Source of the DNA: JACQFV01 sp964593585 | Lineage (GTDB): Bacteria; Zixibacteria; MSB-5A5; WJJR01 | Length of the DNA stretch: 64,000 nucleotides | Reading direction: 5' to 3' | Assembly (NCBI GenBank): GCA_964593585.1 | Contig: CAZQIZ010000015.1 | Location: 1 to 64,000, forward strand | Part shown: piece after piece, positions 1 through 9,035 of the stretch | How the letters are laid out: each line of letters starts with the position of its first letter | Position numbering within the stretch: position 1 is the stretch's first letter | Translations under genes and position numbers: made by a program | The notes under the pieces: generated by a model | The model's database searches: none | Told to the model about the DNA's origin: nothing | The model's input: only the letters and a program-made list of their open reading frames with translations

Positions 1-6
1 GTAAGA

Positions 7-597
7 TCAACAACCCAGTCCAAATGCAACACCCATTTTGTTAGAAGGTCTTAGTGTCGTGGCGACGTTTCCGCTGCCATCGTAGGTGAAGGTCGTCATT
101 GACTCATTGACCCACCCGCCAGCCCAGGTCATCGACGTGCTTGTGGCCAGGCGCCCACTGCCGTCATAGGTATCGACCAATCTGTTTTCATTGACCCAGT
201 TGACGCCGTCACCGGTCGACTGTGAGATCGTTTCCGTCAACTTGGCGTCGGAATAGGTGTACGAGGTTCGGGTGGAAGGATTCCACTGGATTCCATCCCA
301 CCAAAAGCTCGTGTCCGACTGCGGCAGGTAAGTGACATGCGCCGCAAGCTCGTCGAGAACACGCAGCAACTCCGAAAGATCGGAAGACTGTGTGTGGTGT
401 GCCGCGAGGGAGACGGCGATAAGATGGTGCTGTTCGGGAGTGGTATGCTCTGGTGTAATGAGCGCATGATCGAACTCTGCCGCCCGGCGTTCGAACTCTG
501 ATTTGGTCGTTTGCAACCCCGCCACCGCCGCTGACGGGGCGTACAGCGCCAAGACCGCCACAATCAGGGTCCTGCAAAGCAATCGCAAAGCACCCAT
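7..597 (-). CDS. Exported YD-repeat-like protein, short paralogue of the next gene
   Basis: A 196-residue protein with an N-terminal signal peptide (hydrophobic stretch at about residues 5-25, ending near AVAG). The ATG at 597 was chosen because GGAGGA lies 7 bases upstream and the signal peptide begins there; the frame stays open further upstream. It shares the block VTYLPQSDTSF, followed by aromatic-rich Tyr/Asp repeats (TYDGSGR, TYDGSGN), with the 842-2266 protein. It has no C-terminal sorting domain and ends abruptly in a sequence unlike the repeats, so it looks truncated or frameshifted. The missing part could lie left of the window. Function unknown; likely cell-surface or secreted. Confidence 0.7.
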   Translation of the reverse strand: MGALRLLCRTLIVAVLALYAPSAAVAGLQTTKSEFERRAAEFDHALITPEHTTPEQHHLIAVSLAAHHTQSSDLSELLRVLDELAAHVTYLPQSDTSFWWDGIQWNPSTRTSYTYSDAKLTETISQSTGDGVNWVNENRLVDTYDGSGRLATSTSMTWAGGWVNESMTTFTYDGSGNVATTLRPSNKMGVAFGLGC

Positions 598-793
598 AAG
601 ACGTTCCTCCGAGTTTTGGAAGGCGACCGGTCCACTGCGCCAAACGCCAGAATCGTCAGAAGCATAAGCCGCCTCTCTGGGACTGTCCACAACAAACGCA
701 AACAGGACAAAAATAATATGTTTCGCAGGTATGGGGCTGGGCTTGCGGGCTGGTTCCCACGGACGGTCCGGGCGGGCCCCGGCCGGAATGAAA

Positions 794-820
794 CAAGCCC
801 CGGCCGACGGCCGGGGCTTG
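794..820 (-). terminator. Hairpin terminator after the YD-repeat surface protein
   Basis: A 12-bp perfect GC-rich stem with a 3-base loop (GAC) lies 20-45 bases past the stop codon of the minus-strand gene ending at 842. The T-tract on the minus strand is weak (TTTCATT). Confidence 0.6.
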
Positions 821-841
821 TAGGAATCATCACCCTCTTCC

Positions 842-2266
842 CTACTTCAGCAGCACCATCTTGCGCACCTGGGTCTGGCCGCCGATCTCGGCGCGGAAAA
901 AGTAGACGCCGCTGGCGACCGGGCGACCGTTCTGATCACGGCCATCCCAGACCGCATGATACGACCCGGCCGGCTGCCAGGCGTCGATAAGCGTGGCCAG
1001 CTTCTGGCCAAGGATGTTGCAGACCGCGATGCGCACCCGGCTGTCGCCTGCGAGCGTGTAGGGAATTGTCGTGCCGAGGTTGAAGGGGTTGGGGTAGTTC
1101 TGACCGACGGCGAACGTGGACGGCAGATCCTCCGGCCTCCCGCCGTCAAGGATCCCGGCCACAATGTAGACAATGACCGTGCGCAACTCGTTGACCCATT
1201 GCGCGCCGTTCCACTCCTGGTCGATGTCCTCGATCAGATTGCCGTTGCCGTCATACGTGTAGAGCGTGTGGTCGAGCGCCGAGGTCTGGAAGTTGTAGTG
1301 CACGCCGCGGTTCGGGCGGTTGCCGGTGTAGTGCGTGGTGTCGGCATCGACCAGCGTCCACGACGCGCCGTTCCAGCTCCACCCCAACTCGAGGATCTGG
1401 TTGCCGCTGCCGTCGTAGACCGACGTATCCTTGCTGACGTTGACCGGCCCGGGCAGCGTCTGGTTCAACGACCGGATCTCGCGGTTATTGGCGTCATAGA
1501 GGAAGGTCGTCATGCTCGACTTGTTGAACGTGATCGTGTGAATCAGATCGCCGGTGTAGGTGTACTCGGTCAGACTCTGGCGGATCCAGTTCGTGGGCTG
1601 CGTGAAATTGATGTAACCGATCGACGAGTCAACCTTCATGCCGGTGAAGTAGGAAACCGAACGGCTGAAGTCCATCCAGGCGAGCGAATCGACATCCCAT
1701 GCCTGCATGATCGTCTCGGTGAGCAGCGATCCGTTGTAGGTGCTGATGATCTTGACCGAGTTCTCCCAGTGCGCGGGCTGCGGGTCGGTGATCCAGGACT
1801 CGACAAGAAGTTCCGTGTTGTACCCGCTGCCGTAGGTGTAGGTTTGCCGGGTATCGTTGACCCAGGCCATGCCGATGTCGTCGTAGTATTCCGACAGCAA
1901 CTGCTGGATGTCGCCGGAGGAATAGGTGCGCGTCGTGCGCGCCTGCGGCACCCAGGCGTTTCCCACCCAGCCGAACGATGTGTCGGATTGCGGCAGGTAG
2001 GTGACGAAGGCCTCGGTCGCGTTGTAGGCGTAGACGAAGTCCTCCGGAGTGGCGGTCTGCAGTTCCGCGACCGCCAGCGTCACCGCCAGCAGGCGGCGCT
2101 GATCCAGCGACAACTCCGGCGGCGTGGAGATCGTGTTGTAGTAGTCCACGGCACGATTCAAAAGCGCCGTGGCGGTCTGCGACACGTCGGCGCGAGCTTC
2201 ACCGCCCGCCGATAACAGGAGCGCGGATGCGATTCCCACAGCCCAAACCCATTCCCGATGCTTCAT
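842..2266 (-). CDS. Secreted YD-repeat-like protein with FlgD-Ig/T9SS-type C-terminal domain
   Basis: 474 residues from the ATG at 2266, which has GGGAGG upstream and starts a clear signal peptide (cleavage near ARA-D, about residue 27). The middle (about 75-370) is a series of Tyr/Trp/Asp-rich strands such as TYTYGSG and YTYDGNGN, resembling RHS/YD repeats. The last ~90 residues carry GQNYPNPFN, then NILGQK, WDGRDQNGRPVASGVYF and a basic MVLLK end. This is the FlgD Ig-like / type IX-type C-terminal domain used for surface attachment in FCB bacteria. Substrate or partner unknown. The shorter gene at 7-597 is a paralogue. Longer start choices (up to 2719) would overlap queG and were not used. 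Confidence 0.8.
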   Translation of the reverse strand: MKHREWVWAVGIASALLLSAGGEARADVSQTATALLNRAVDYYNTISTPPELSLDQRRLLAVTLAVAELQTATPEDFVYAYNATEAFVTYLPQSDTSFGWVGNAWVPQARTTRTYSSGDIQQLLSEYYDDIGMAWVNDTRQTYTYGSGYNTELLVESWITDPQPAHWENSVKIISTYNGSLLTETIMQAWDVDSLAWMDFSRSVSYFTGMKVDSSIGYINFTQPTNWIRQSLTEYTYTGDLIHTITFNKSSMTTFLYDANNREIRSLNQTLPGPVNVSKDTSVYDGSGNQILELGWSWNGASWTLVDADTTHYTGNRPNRGVHYNFQTSALDHTLYTYDGNGNLIEDIDQEWNGAQWVNELRTVIVYIVAGILDGGRPEDLPSTFAVGQNYPNPFNLGTTIPYTLAGDSRVRIAVCNILGQKLATLIDAWQPAGSYHAVWDGRDQNGRPVASGVYFFRAEIGGQTQVRKMVLLK

Positions 2267-2445
2267 GCGTCCATCCTCCCGTGAAGAGACTGTGGACAGG
2301 TCGCCCGGACGGCGGGGTGCCGTCGCCGGGCTTGACAACGAACAGACATACGCGACCGGAAGCATAGGGTTGCATATGGAATCTGTCCAGATCAAAGACG
2401 CGGGATTTCGCCGGCGAATACGAAGTCGGTCTGATTGGAGCAGGA

Positions 2446-3441
2446 TTAAAGATGTTGAATTGAGGGCGATTGCGCCCTGGCCTGCCGCACAGCCAGCGGC
2501 AAGGGGTCGGCGCATTGCGAACGGATGTTGCGCGCCAGTCCTTCGGCGCGGGCACGCAGAATCGGCGAATTGGCGAACTCGGCGCGAAAGGCCTCCGGCG
2601 AAAGCGATGACCAGCGCGGGCCGGGCGGGCGACGACGCTCGGGCAACGGCGCAAAGGCCGGCTCCGGGCTGGGCCGGGAAAACTTGTTCCACGGACAGAC
2701 ATCCTGGCAGATGTCGCAACCGAAGATCCAGCCGTCAAACTGCGACGACAACTCCTCGGGGATTTCGCCGCGATGCTCGATGGTCCAGTACGAGATGCAG
2801 CGGTTGGCGTCGAGGACATACGGCGCCGCGAAGGCCTCGGTGGGACAGGCCTCCAGGCAGCGCGAGCAACTGCCGCAGAAATCGGTGTGCGGCAGATCGG
2901 GCGGCAGTTCCGCGGTGGTGATGATCTCGCCGAGAAAAACCCACGAGCCGAAGTCGCGGGTGATCAGGCAGGCGTTCTTGCCGATCCAGCCCAGGCCAGC
3001 GCGCTGGGCGATGGCCTTCTCCAAAAGCGGCCCGGTATCGACATAGGTGAGCGAACGGGTCCCGGGCAGGAGTTCCTCCAGTGTCTGCCGCAACGCCTCC
3101 AAGCGCTCAGCGACCAGCGTGTGGTAGTCATCCCCCCAGGCATAGCGGGACACCTTGAGCGCGCCGCATTCCTCATCGTGCTGCTCGGGGTGGTAATAGT
3201 TGATCGCCACCGAGATGATCGACTGTGCCCCGGGCAGGACCTTCTGCGGGTCGGCGCGACGCTCGGCGTTGCGGGCCATCCACGCCATCGACGCGTGATA
3301 GCCGCGCGTGAGCCACTGGAACAGCCGGTCGCGGAGATCGGGCTCGCTATCGGCCCGACTGACGCCAAAGAGCGAAAAGCCCAGCTCGAGGGCGCGGTCA
3401 TGCAGACGCTGGCGGATGACGGCGGGGTCGGATGAGGACAT
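2446..3441 (-). CDS. queG: Epoxyqueuosine reductase
   Basis: 331 residues. Reduces epoxyqueuosine to queuosine in tRNA, the last step of queuosine synthesis; the family needs cobalamin and two [4Fe-4S] clusters. The N-terminal DUF1730-type region includes YVDTGP, with D135 at the position of the catalytic acid. Cluster ligands are visible as C189-x2-C192-x2-C195-x3-CP and C215 / C242-x2-C245-x3-CP. The ATG at 3441 follows GGAG by four bases and removes an unconserved ten-residue extension. The family usually has 340-380 residues, so the C-terminal HEAT-like part is short here. Confidence 0.93.
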   Translation of the reverse strand: MSSSDPAVIRQRLHDRALELGFSLFGVSRADSEPDLRDRLFQWLTRGYHASMAWMARNAERRADPQKVLPGAQSIISVAINYYHPEQHDEECGALKVSRYAWGDDYHTLVAERLEALRQTLEELLPGTRSLTYVDTGPLLEKAIAQRAGLGWIGKNACLITRDFGSWVFLGEIITTAELPPDLPHTDFCGSCSRCLEACPTEAFAAPYVLDANRCISYWTIEHRGEIPEELSSQFDGWIFGCDICQDVCPWNKFSRPSPEPAFAPLPERRRPPGPRWSSLSPEAFRAEFANSPILRARAEGLARNIRSQCADPLPLAVRQARAQSPSIQHL

Positions 3442-3521
3442 AGCGCTCCGTCTCCGTCCGGCGGAGACCAATGTGCATTACGTCGGCCGGCGCGGGATTG
3501 TGGGCCGGTCCGCAAAGGAAA

Positions 3522-3539
3522 GCCCCCGTGCGCGGGGGC
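3522..3539 (-). terminator. Terminator after the Asp/Gly-rich lipoprotein gene
   Basis: GCCCCC/GGGGGC hairpin followed on the minus strand by TTTCCTTTG, 37-54 bases past the stop of the gene ending at 3576. Confidence 0.6.
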
Positions 3540-3575
3540 ACACGGGGGCGGGTTGTGGTGTATGGTACATGGCGC

Positions 3576-4712
3576 CTAGGCGCCGTCTTCTGTGCTGTCG
3601 GCATCACAGGCGCGCTCCCACCAGCCGGAGAAGAATCCGCCGCCCCAGCGGGAGTTGCGGTCATGTCCACGGCCATGGCCGCGACCATTGCCGTTGCCAT
3701 TACCGTTGCCATTGCCGTCGTCGTCATCATCACTGTCATCATCGGTCTTGCTCTGCCAGGTGCCGCTGACCGTTCCGGTGGCCAATCCGACATGCGACAT
3801 CCAGACTCCCTCATACCAGCCGCCGGTGGAATCGGTGTCGTTGAAACCCCAGGTGCCGCGCAGCAGTCCCTCGAAGTGACCGTGCACCCCGATGGCCTTG
3901 CCAAAGAAGACCTTGCTGCCGTCGCCGCGGATGCCGAAGTGTCCCTTCAGGTGACCGCCGAAAGCGCCATCTTCATTCATCCAGCGCCCGAAGAACTCGC
4001 CGTTGCGGTGCGAGGGGTTCAGCCGCCAGATACCATCCATCGGTCCCTCGCCGCAAGTGGTCAGCTCCAGACGGCGGGCGTTGATCGCCAGCTCGTTGCC
4101 GAGGTTGTCGATCGGAACGATCTCCGCGAGATTTTCCAGTTCGGCCATGCTGAAAGTGCGCGTGTACTGCGGCAGTGTCAGGACCAGTTGGTTCGGGCCG
4201 GCGACGGAGTCGTCGTCGACGGGCGGATCAACAACCAGCACCAGCAGACCATCGAAGTGGACGCTGGTCCGCGACACCCACTCCAATAACTGCCGCGATG
4301 TGCGCGGGCGGACGATGTAGTCCTGGCCGGGCTCAAAACGAATCACCTGCCGCAGGACGATGCCGCCGTAGTCAATTTCCAGCGAGCCGCTCCAGTCGGT
4401 GAGGGTGGTCACCGTCGAGTCGCCTTCCAGTTGCCCCCAGCGCAGCACAAGGGCGTAGACATCGCGCAGACTGTCGAGGGAGTCGAGCGCCACCGCCGGG
4501 AAGGCGGGATCATCGACCAACGGATCGGCTCCCATTGCGGCAGCCAGCTCGGCATCGCCAAAGGCAGGCGCCTCATCGGCGGCGCTGTAGCCGCCATATT
4601 CGGAGTAGAGGTCATCGCCGGTGGTGGTGCTGTTGCCGCTGTCACCAGAGCAGCCGAAACCGGCCAGACCGATGAGGACCACCAGCGAGAGCAGTGCGAG
4701 TTTTGCTTTCAT
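3576..4712 (-). CDS. Putative lipoprotein with low-complexity Asp and Asn-Gly tail
   Basis: 378 residues. The N-terminus is basic-hydrophobic and ends AGFGCSG, a loose lipobox with C21 the likely lipidated residue. A Gly/Thr/Asp-rich linker follows, then a globular region (about 60-310) with repeated Gly-aromatic motifs (GHFEGLLRGTWGF, GGWYEGVW) that look like short beta repeats. Residues about 325-355 are an Asp run followed by alternating Asn-Gly and Arg-Gly-His, possibly metal-binding or flexible. GGAGGAG precedes the ATG. No family recognised; probably envelope-associated. It lies divergent from the kinase at 4892. Confidence 0.75.
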   Translation of the reverse strand: MKAKLALLSLVVLIGLAGFGCSGDSGNSTTTGDDLYSEYGGYSAADEAPAFGDAELAAAMGADPLVDDPAFPAVALDSLDSLRDVYALVLRWGQLEGDSTVTTLTDWSGSLEIDYGGIVLRQVIRFEPGQDYIVRPRTSRQLLEWVSRTSVHFDGLLVLVVDPPVDDDSVAGPNQLVLTLPQYTRTFSMAELENLAEIVPIDNLGNELAINARRLELTTCGEGPMDGIWRLNPSHRNGEFFGRWMNEDGAFGGHLKGHFGIRGDGSKVFFGKAIGVHGHFEGLLRGTWGFNDTDSTGGWYEGVWMSHVGLATGTVSGTWQSKTDDDSDDDDDGNGNGNGNGNGRGHGRGHDRNSRWGGGFFSGWWERACDADSTEDGA

Positions 4713-4891
4713 GTAGGAACTCCTCCTTCTTCTCGTCGATTCGACTCCAGCGAACTCAAAACGCTGGGATCATATACTTGCAAGGCAACTGCCAGAGCTG
4801 GGGCGTTTATATCTGTTACTTCAATTATCGACCGTAATGCATTAACAATCAAGGAATTCGACAGACAGGGCTGAAGTCGGTCTCAGGCCCA

Positions 4892-6313
4892 GTGGTGCGG
4901 CATGGCGATTCCGGTTGTACCATTCGGTACAGAGTTGTACCGGGCGGCCGGACAGCCGACAGGTACATTGAGGGGGTCATTCTGAAACGGGTCTTCACCA
5001 GTCCGTGGCTTGTCATCGCACTGGCCGTCCTGATCCTGGTAGGGATCAATGCCGGCTATCGTGTGATCGTTGCCGATCTGCGTGAGACACTGGACAGCGA
5101 ACTGGGCCGTCAGTTGGGCGGTCTGGCCGAGACCTTTGCGGCCACGCTGGATGTCGCCGATGTGCGCGACGCGGTCGCGTCGGCGGAAACCTTCGATCCC
5201 GATGCCTACATGCGTCTGCGGGCGCGCGCGCTGGAGTTTGCCGACGTCAACCGGCTGGTGACCGCCACGGTTCTCGACAGCAATTGGCAGGATCCATTCG
5301 CCGACGCCGCCGATTCGCTGGGGGCGAAAGTGTACTCGCTCTTGGACCGTGATGGCCGCTGGGCCCCGGCGGTCGGATTGACCTGGGTGTCGCAGACATT
5401 CCGCTGGGGGGATTCCTACTACCGCAGCGCGGCGGCGCCGGTAGAAGACCCGGTCAGCGGCGAATTCCTCGCCATCGCGCGCATCGAAGTGGACGCGCGC
5501 CATTTCGGCGCGCTGGACCGTCTCGATCAGCTGGCTTGGTGGATCCATGGTTTGTCGGCGGCGCTGGCGCTGGCCCTGGTGGCGCTCTTCCTCTGGCAGG
5601 CGCGTCTTGCGCGGCGCTGGGAGCGGGAACTTCTGAGGTCGGAGAAGTTGATCGGACTGGGACGTCTGGCGGCCACAATCGCCCACGAGATCAAAAATCC
5701 CCTCGGCATCATCAAGGCGACGGCGCAGCGTCTCGAACGCACCGCCGGGCAGAATCTGCCGCCGGAGAAACGAGAGGAACTGCTCAAGTTCATCCCCGAG
5801 GAAGTCGACCGTCTCAATCGCATCCTCACCCGCTACCTGCAGATTGCCGCCACCGATCAATCGCACCCGGCCTCCATCGATGTGGGCGGCCAACTCCCCG
5901 AGTGGATCAAGAGCATGCCGGAGCGTGACCGTCTGCGGTTGTCACTGGAGACCACGGGGCCGGTATACGCCGATCGTGAGGCGCCCCACCAGGTGACGCT
6001 CAACCTGATTCGCAACGCACTGGAGGCCTCGCCCGACGGGGCGGGCATCGAGATCGAGTGGACGCGGAATGGACGGTACGGGCAACTGCGCGTGCGCGAC
6101 CATGGCCCCGGCATTCCGAGGAAGCTGCGCACGGCGGTCTTCGAGCCGTTCTACACGACGAAGGCGAGCGGCTCGGGCTTGGGACTCTACGCGGTTAAGA
6201 CGCTGGTGGAGCGCGACGGCGGGCAGGTGGCGATCGAGGATAACCCGGGCGGCGGCGCGGCGGTGATTGTACGCTGGCCGCTGGCATCCACGACAGGCGG
6301 CGCGAAGAACTGA
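4892..6313 (+). CDS. Membrane sensor histidine kinase (NtrB/ZraS type)
   Basis: Up to 473 residues. Two membrane segments (about 37-56 and 216-237) flank a periplasmic sensor region of about 160 residues. The cytoplasmic part has the H-box IAHEIKNP (H265), an N-box around NLIRNALEAS, a G1 box DHGPGIP and a G2 box GSGLGLYAVK. The regulator at 6338 follows by 24 bases, so the pair forms a two-component system. The listed GTG has no ribosome-binding site. GAGGGGG at about 4970 suggests the true start may be a non-ATG codon near 4980-4986, just before the first membrane segment. The signal sensed is unknown. Confidence 0.88.
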   Translation: MVRHGDSGCTIRYRVVPGGRTADRYIEGVILKRVFTSPWLVIALAVLILVGINAGYRVIVADLRETLDSELGRQLGGLAETFAATLDVADVRDAVASAETFDPDAYMRLRARALEFADVNRLVTATVLDSNWQDPFADAADSLGAKVYSLLDRDGRWAPAVGLTWVSQTFRWGDSYYRSAAAPVEDPVSGEFLAIARIEVDARHFGALDRLDQLAWWIHGLSAALALALVALFLWQARLARRWERELLRSEKLIGLGRLAATIAHEIKNPLGIIKATAQRLERTAGQNLPPEKREELLKFIPEEVDRLNRILTRYLQIAATDQSHPASIDVGGQLPEWIKSMPERDRLRLSLETTGPVYADREAPHQVTLNLIRNALEASPDGAGIEIEWTRNGRYGQLRVRDHGPGIPRKLRTAVFEPFYTTKASGSGLGLYAVKTLVERDGGQVAIEDNPGGGAAVIVRWPLASTTGGAKN

Positions 6314-6337
6314 TCAATCGAAGGAAGGATTGCCGGC

Positions 6338-7669
6338 ATGGCACGCATACTTGTGATCGATGACGAAGAACGAATCGGGCTGCTGTTGTCCGAAACCTTG
6401 CGCGATCTGGGGCACGAGGCCTCCTATCTCACCGACGGCCGTGTGGCGCTCGAGCGACTCAAACCCGGCGCCTATGATCTGGTAATCACCGATCTGCGCA
6501 TGGAGCCGGTGCCGGGGATGGAAATCGTGCGGGCGGCGGCGCAACTGGACGGAACCGATGTCGCGGTGTTGACCGCGCATGGCACGACCGGCGCCGCGGT
6601 GGCGGCGATGAAAGCGGGAGCGCTGGACTTCCTCGCCAAGCCGCTGGACCTCGACGAGATGACCCAGTGGGTCGAGCTTTGGGATCGCGGCCGCGGCGGC
6701 CGTCTAACGAGCGAACCGCGCGTTACGCCACCCGTGGTGACGGCGCGTGCCGACATGCTGGTGGGCGATTCGGCGCCGCTGCGTGAGATGCGCCGTCTGA
6801 TCGAATTGGTGGCCCCGCGCGATGCGACCGTGCTCATCCTCGGCGAGTCGGGCACGGGCAAGGAGCTGGTGGCGCGAGCACTGCACGATGCCTCGCCGCG
6901 CGCCAAGGGGCAGTTTGTCGCCACCAATTGCGCGGCGCTCACCGAGACGCTGCTGGAGAGCGAACTGTTCGGCCACGAGAAGGGGGCGTTCACCGGCGCC
7001 TACAAGCAGCGCATCGGCCGTTTCGAACTGGCCGACAAGGGCACGCTCTTCCTCGATGAAATCGGCGAGGTCTCCCCCGGCTTTCAGTCGAAGTTGCTGC
7101 GCGCGCTCGAACAGCGGGAGATCGTGCGCGTCGGTTCGGCGACGCCGATCAAAGTTGATGCGCGGGTGATCGTCGCCACCAACAAGGACCTGGCGCGCCA
7201 GGTGGCCGAAGGACGATTCCGCGAAGACCTGTACTTCCGCTTGAATGTCTTCCCGATTCACGTGCCGCCGCTGCGCGAGCGGCTCGATGACATCGAAGCG
7301 CTGGCGTTGCACTTCCTACGATTGCAGGGATATCAAAAACCGAAGCTGGCGCGCGCGGTGGTCGACCGCTTGCGCCAGCACTCCTGGCCGGGGAATGTGC
7401 GCGAATTGAAGAATGTGATCGAACGGGCGGTGATCCTCGCCAACGGCGGGCCGCTGGCAGTCGAGCATCTCGGACCGCTCACTCCGCCTCGGGGCAATCA
7501 CGAACCATCGCCGGCGATGCCGGCCGAGCATGGCCTCGAGGATGTGGAGAAGCGGTTGGTCGAAGAGGCATTGAAGGCCGCCGGCGGCAACAAGAGCGAA
7601 GCGGCGCGCCGCCTGAAAATCACCCGCCGGGTACTTTACGCGAAACTGCGCCGGTACGGACTTGAGTAG
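6338..7669 (+). CDS. Sigma-54-dependent response regulator (NtrC family)
   Basis: 443 residues in three domains. Receiver (1-115) with D52 as phosphoacceptor and K101. AAA+ domain with Walker A GESGTGKE (169-176), the sigma-54 contact loop GAFTGA (216-221) and Walker B TLFLDEIGE. C-terminal Fis-type helix-turn-helix (about 415-443, NKSEAARRLKITRRVLYAKL). Intact GAFTGA means it should activate RpoN promoters. GGAAGGA precedes the ATG. Cognate kinase is immediately upstream. A 9-bp inverted repeat follows the stop codon. Confidence 0.94.
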   Translation: MARILVIDDEERIGLLLSETLRDLGHEASYLTDGRVALERLKPGAYDLVITDLRMEPVPGMEIVRAAAQLDGTDVAVLTAHGTTGAAVAAMKAGALDFLAKPLDLDEMTQWVELWDRGRGGRLTSEPRVTPPVVTARADMLVGDSAPLREMRRLIELVAPRDATVLILGESGTGKELVARALHDASPRAKGQFVATNCAALTETLLESELFGHEKGAFTGAYKQRIGRFELADKGTLFLDEIGEVSPGFQSKLLRALEQREIVRVGSATPIKVDARVIVATNKDLARQVAEGRFREDLYFRLNVFPIHVPPLRERLDDIEALALHFLRLQGYQKPKLARAVVDRLRQHSWPGNVRELKNVIERAVILANGGPLAVEHLGPLTPPRGNHEPSPAMPAEHGLEDVEKRLVEEALKAAGGNKSEAARRLKITRRVLYAKLRRYGLE

Positions 7670-7675
7670 TGGACG

Positions 7676-7697
7676 AATTGGACCAATCGGTCCAATT
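7676..7697. repeat. Short intergenic palindrome sharing a core with the one at 33932
   Basis: AATTGGACC and GGTCCAATT separated by four bases, seven bases after the regulator stop. It shares the 11-mer ATCGGTCCAAT with the palindrome at 33932-33960. It may act as a weak terminator. Confidence 0.6.
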
Positions 7698-7856
7698 GAG
7701 ACAGTACCACGAACGGAGGCGTTTAAGCAATTTATGCATGGTCGCATAGAACGCTTTGTATTTCAACGCGATAGAATCGCGCCTCCCACGCAGCCTGTTC
7801 GGCACCGAATTTGGTGTCTTCTAGGTGGCCATGTGCCGGAAGGAACAGTGAACGAA

Positions 7857-8936
7857 ATGAATCGCATTCAACATCGCGCCAGTGGTGCCGGACCCCATCG
7901 TCCGGCCATTCTCCCGTTGCTCCTCCTGTTGGCGGCGCTTGGAGCGCTTGTCCTCATCTGCCTACCGGCGTCGGCTTCGGCGCAGACACGCGAGGAAGCG
8001 GCCATCGAGATCGAACGGACCGACGAGGTGCTCGCCAAGGCACAAGACTTGCTTGATGAAACTGGCGCGCCACGTGGACGCGGCAATCTGGAACTGGCGG
8101 TCCGACTGCAGGATCAGGCGAAGACCTTCTTTGCCACCGGCAACTACCGCATGGCGGTGCGTCTGACGACGGAAGCGCGCGACCGCGCACTGGACGCGCT
8201 GGCGGGTGTTCGCCGCGCCGAGGACAACGAAGAGGCGGTCGAGCGTGAGTTGGAGCGCACCGATCAGGTCCTGGAACAGGCGCGCGATCAAGTCGGAGGA
8301 GGATTGCTGGCGATCCGTCGACTGGAACAGGCGCTTTCGACTCAGGCCCGCGCCTGGGAGATGTTCCGCAACCGGCGGCTGCGTCCGGCACTGAAGCTGA
8401 CGCTGGAGGCGCGTGACGCGGCGGGGCGTCTGGCCCTGCGCGGCCGCTTCGGACCGGGCGGTCCCAACCTCGACAGCCGGGTCGAACGGCAGCTGGATCG
8501 TCTCGGACTGGCCATCGATCGGGTCGCCGACCGGATCGCCCCCGACAATGAGCAGGGGCAGACGGAAGTGAACGCGGCACGCTCCGCTTATGGCGCGGCG
8601 CAGACCGCCTTTAACGAAGGGAAATTCCTTCTGGCCGATCAGAACCTCCGCCTCACCCGCCAGGCCTTGATGCGGGCGGTGCAGACGGTCGAGGAAGATC
8701 TCGATGATGAAGACATCGCCGCGCTGATCAACGACGCCCGCCGTCGCTGGGAGAATCTGGGCGAGGAGGTCGACGCCGCCGGCGAGGCGCGTTGGCGCGA
8801 CTGGCATGCGCAGGCCGGCAACGATTTGAACGAAGCCGAACGGGCCCTGCAGACCGGCGACCTGCGCAAGGCGGTGGTCCAGACCCGCGCGGCCATGAGT
8901 ATGATGGACCGGATCGCCGACGAGTTGACGCCATAG
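7857..8936 (+). CDS. Exported alpha-helical protein of four degenerate repeats
   Basis: 359 residues. Signal peptide with a long hydrophobic core (about 18-36) and probable cleavage at ASA-Q (42). The mature protein is Ala/Arg/Glu-rich and helical, made of about four ~75-residue units. The first two align clearly: ERTDEVLAKAQD...LTTEARDRA (53-112) and ERTDQVLEQARD...LTLEARDAA (133-190). Two looser copies lie at about 210-275 and 285-352. The units resemble TPR-like or coiled-coil hairpins. An in-frame GTG at 7848 is an alternative start; GGAAGGAA is upstream of both. It probably pairs with the barrel gene downstream, though a strong hairpin separates them. No named family recognised. Confidence 0.8.
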   Translation: MNRIQHRASGAGPHRPAILPLLLLLAALGALVLICLPASASAQTREEAAIEIERTDEVLAKAQDLLDETGAPRGRGNLELAVRLQDQAKTFFATGNYRMAVRLTTEARDRALDALAGVRRAEDNEEAVERELERTDQVLEQARDQVGGGLLAIRRLEQALSTQARAWEMFRNRRLRPALKLTLEARDAAGRLALRGRFGPGGPNLDSRVERQLDRLGLAIDRVADRIAPDNEQGQTEVNAARSAYGAAQTAFNEGKFLLADQNLRLTRQALMRAVQTVEEDLDDEDIAALINDARRRWENLGEEVDAAGEARWRDWHAQAGNDLNEAERALQTGDLRKAVVQTRAAMSMMDRIADELTP

Positions 8937-8958
8937 CGCTCAGGCGATCGGGACAATG

Positions 8959-8990
8959 ACGGCAGAGGCGCGACATCGCGCCTCTGCCGT
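8959..8990 (+). terminator. Strong hairpin between the helical protein and barrel genes
   Basis: Perfect 14-bp stem with a four-base loop (ACAT), followed by GCTTTTGC. It starts 22 bases after the stop codon. It should end or attenuate transcription before the barrel gene at 9036. Confidence 0.7.
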
Positions 8991-9035
8991 GCTTTTGCGC
9001 GGCCAACTGTGGGCCGCGCCGAATGCGGTTAACGT

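Noticed and set aside
3660..3760. Possible short tandem or CRISPR-like repeats
   Set aside because: The CCATTGCCGTTG-type repeat encodes the Asn-Gly tract of the lipoprotein; no spacers.
4892..4990. Confident N-terminus for the first histidine kinase
   Set aside because: No ribosome-binding site at the GTG and no ATG before the first membrane helix; the start is left open.
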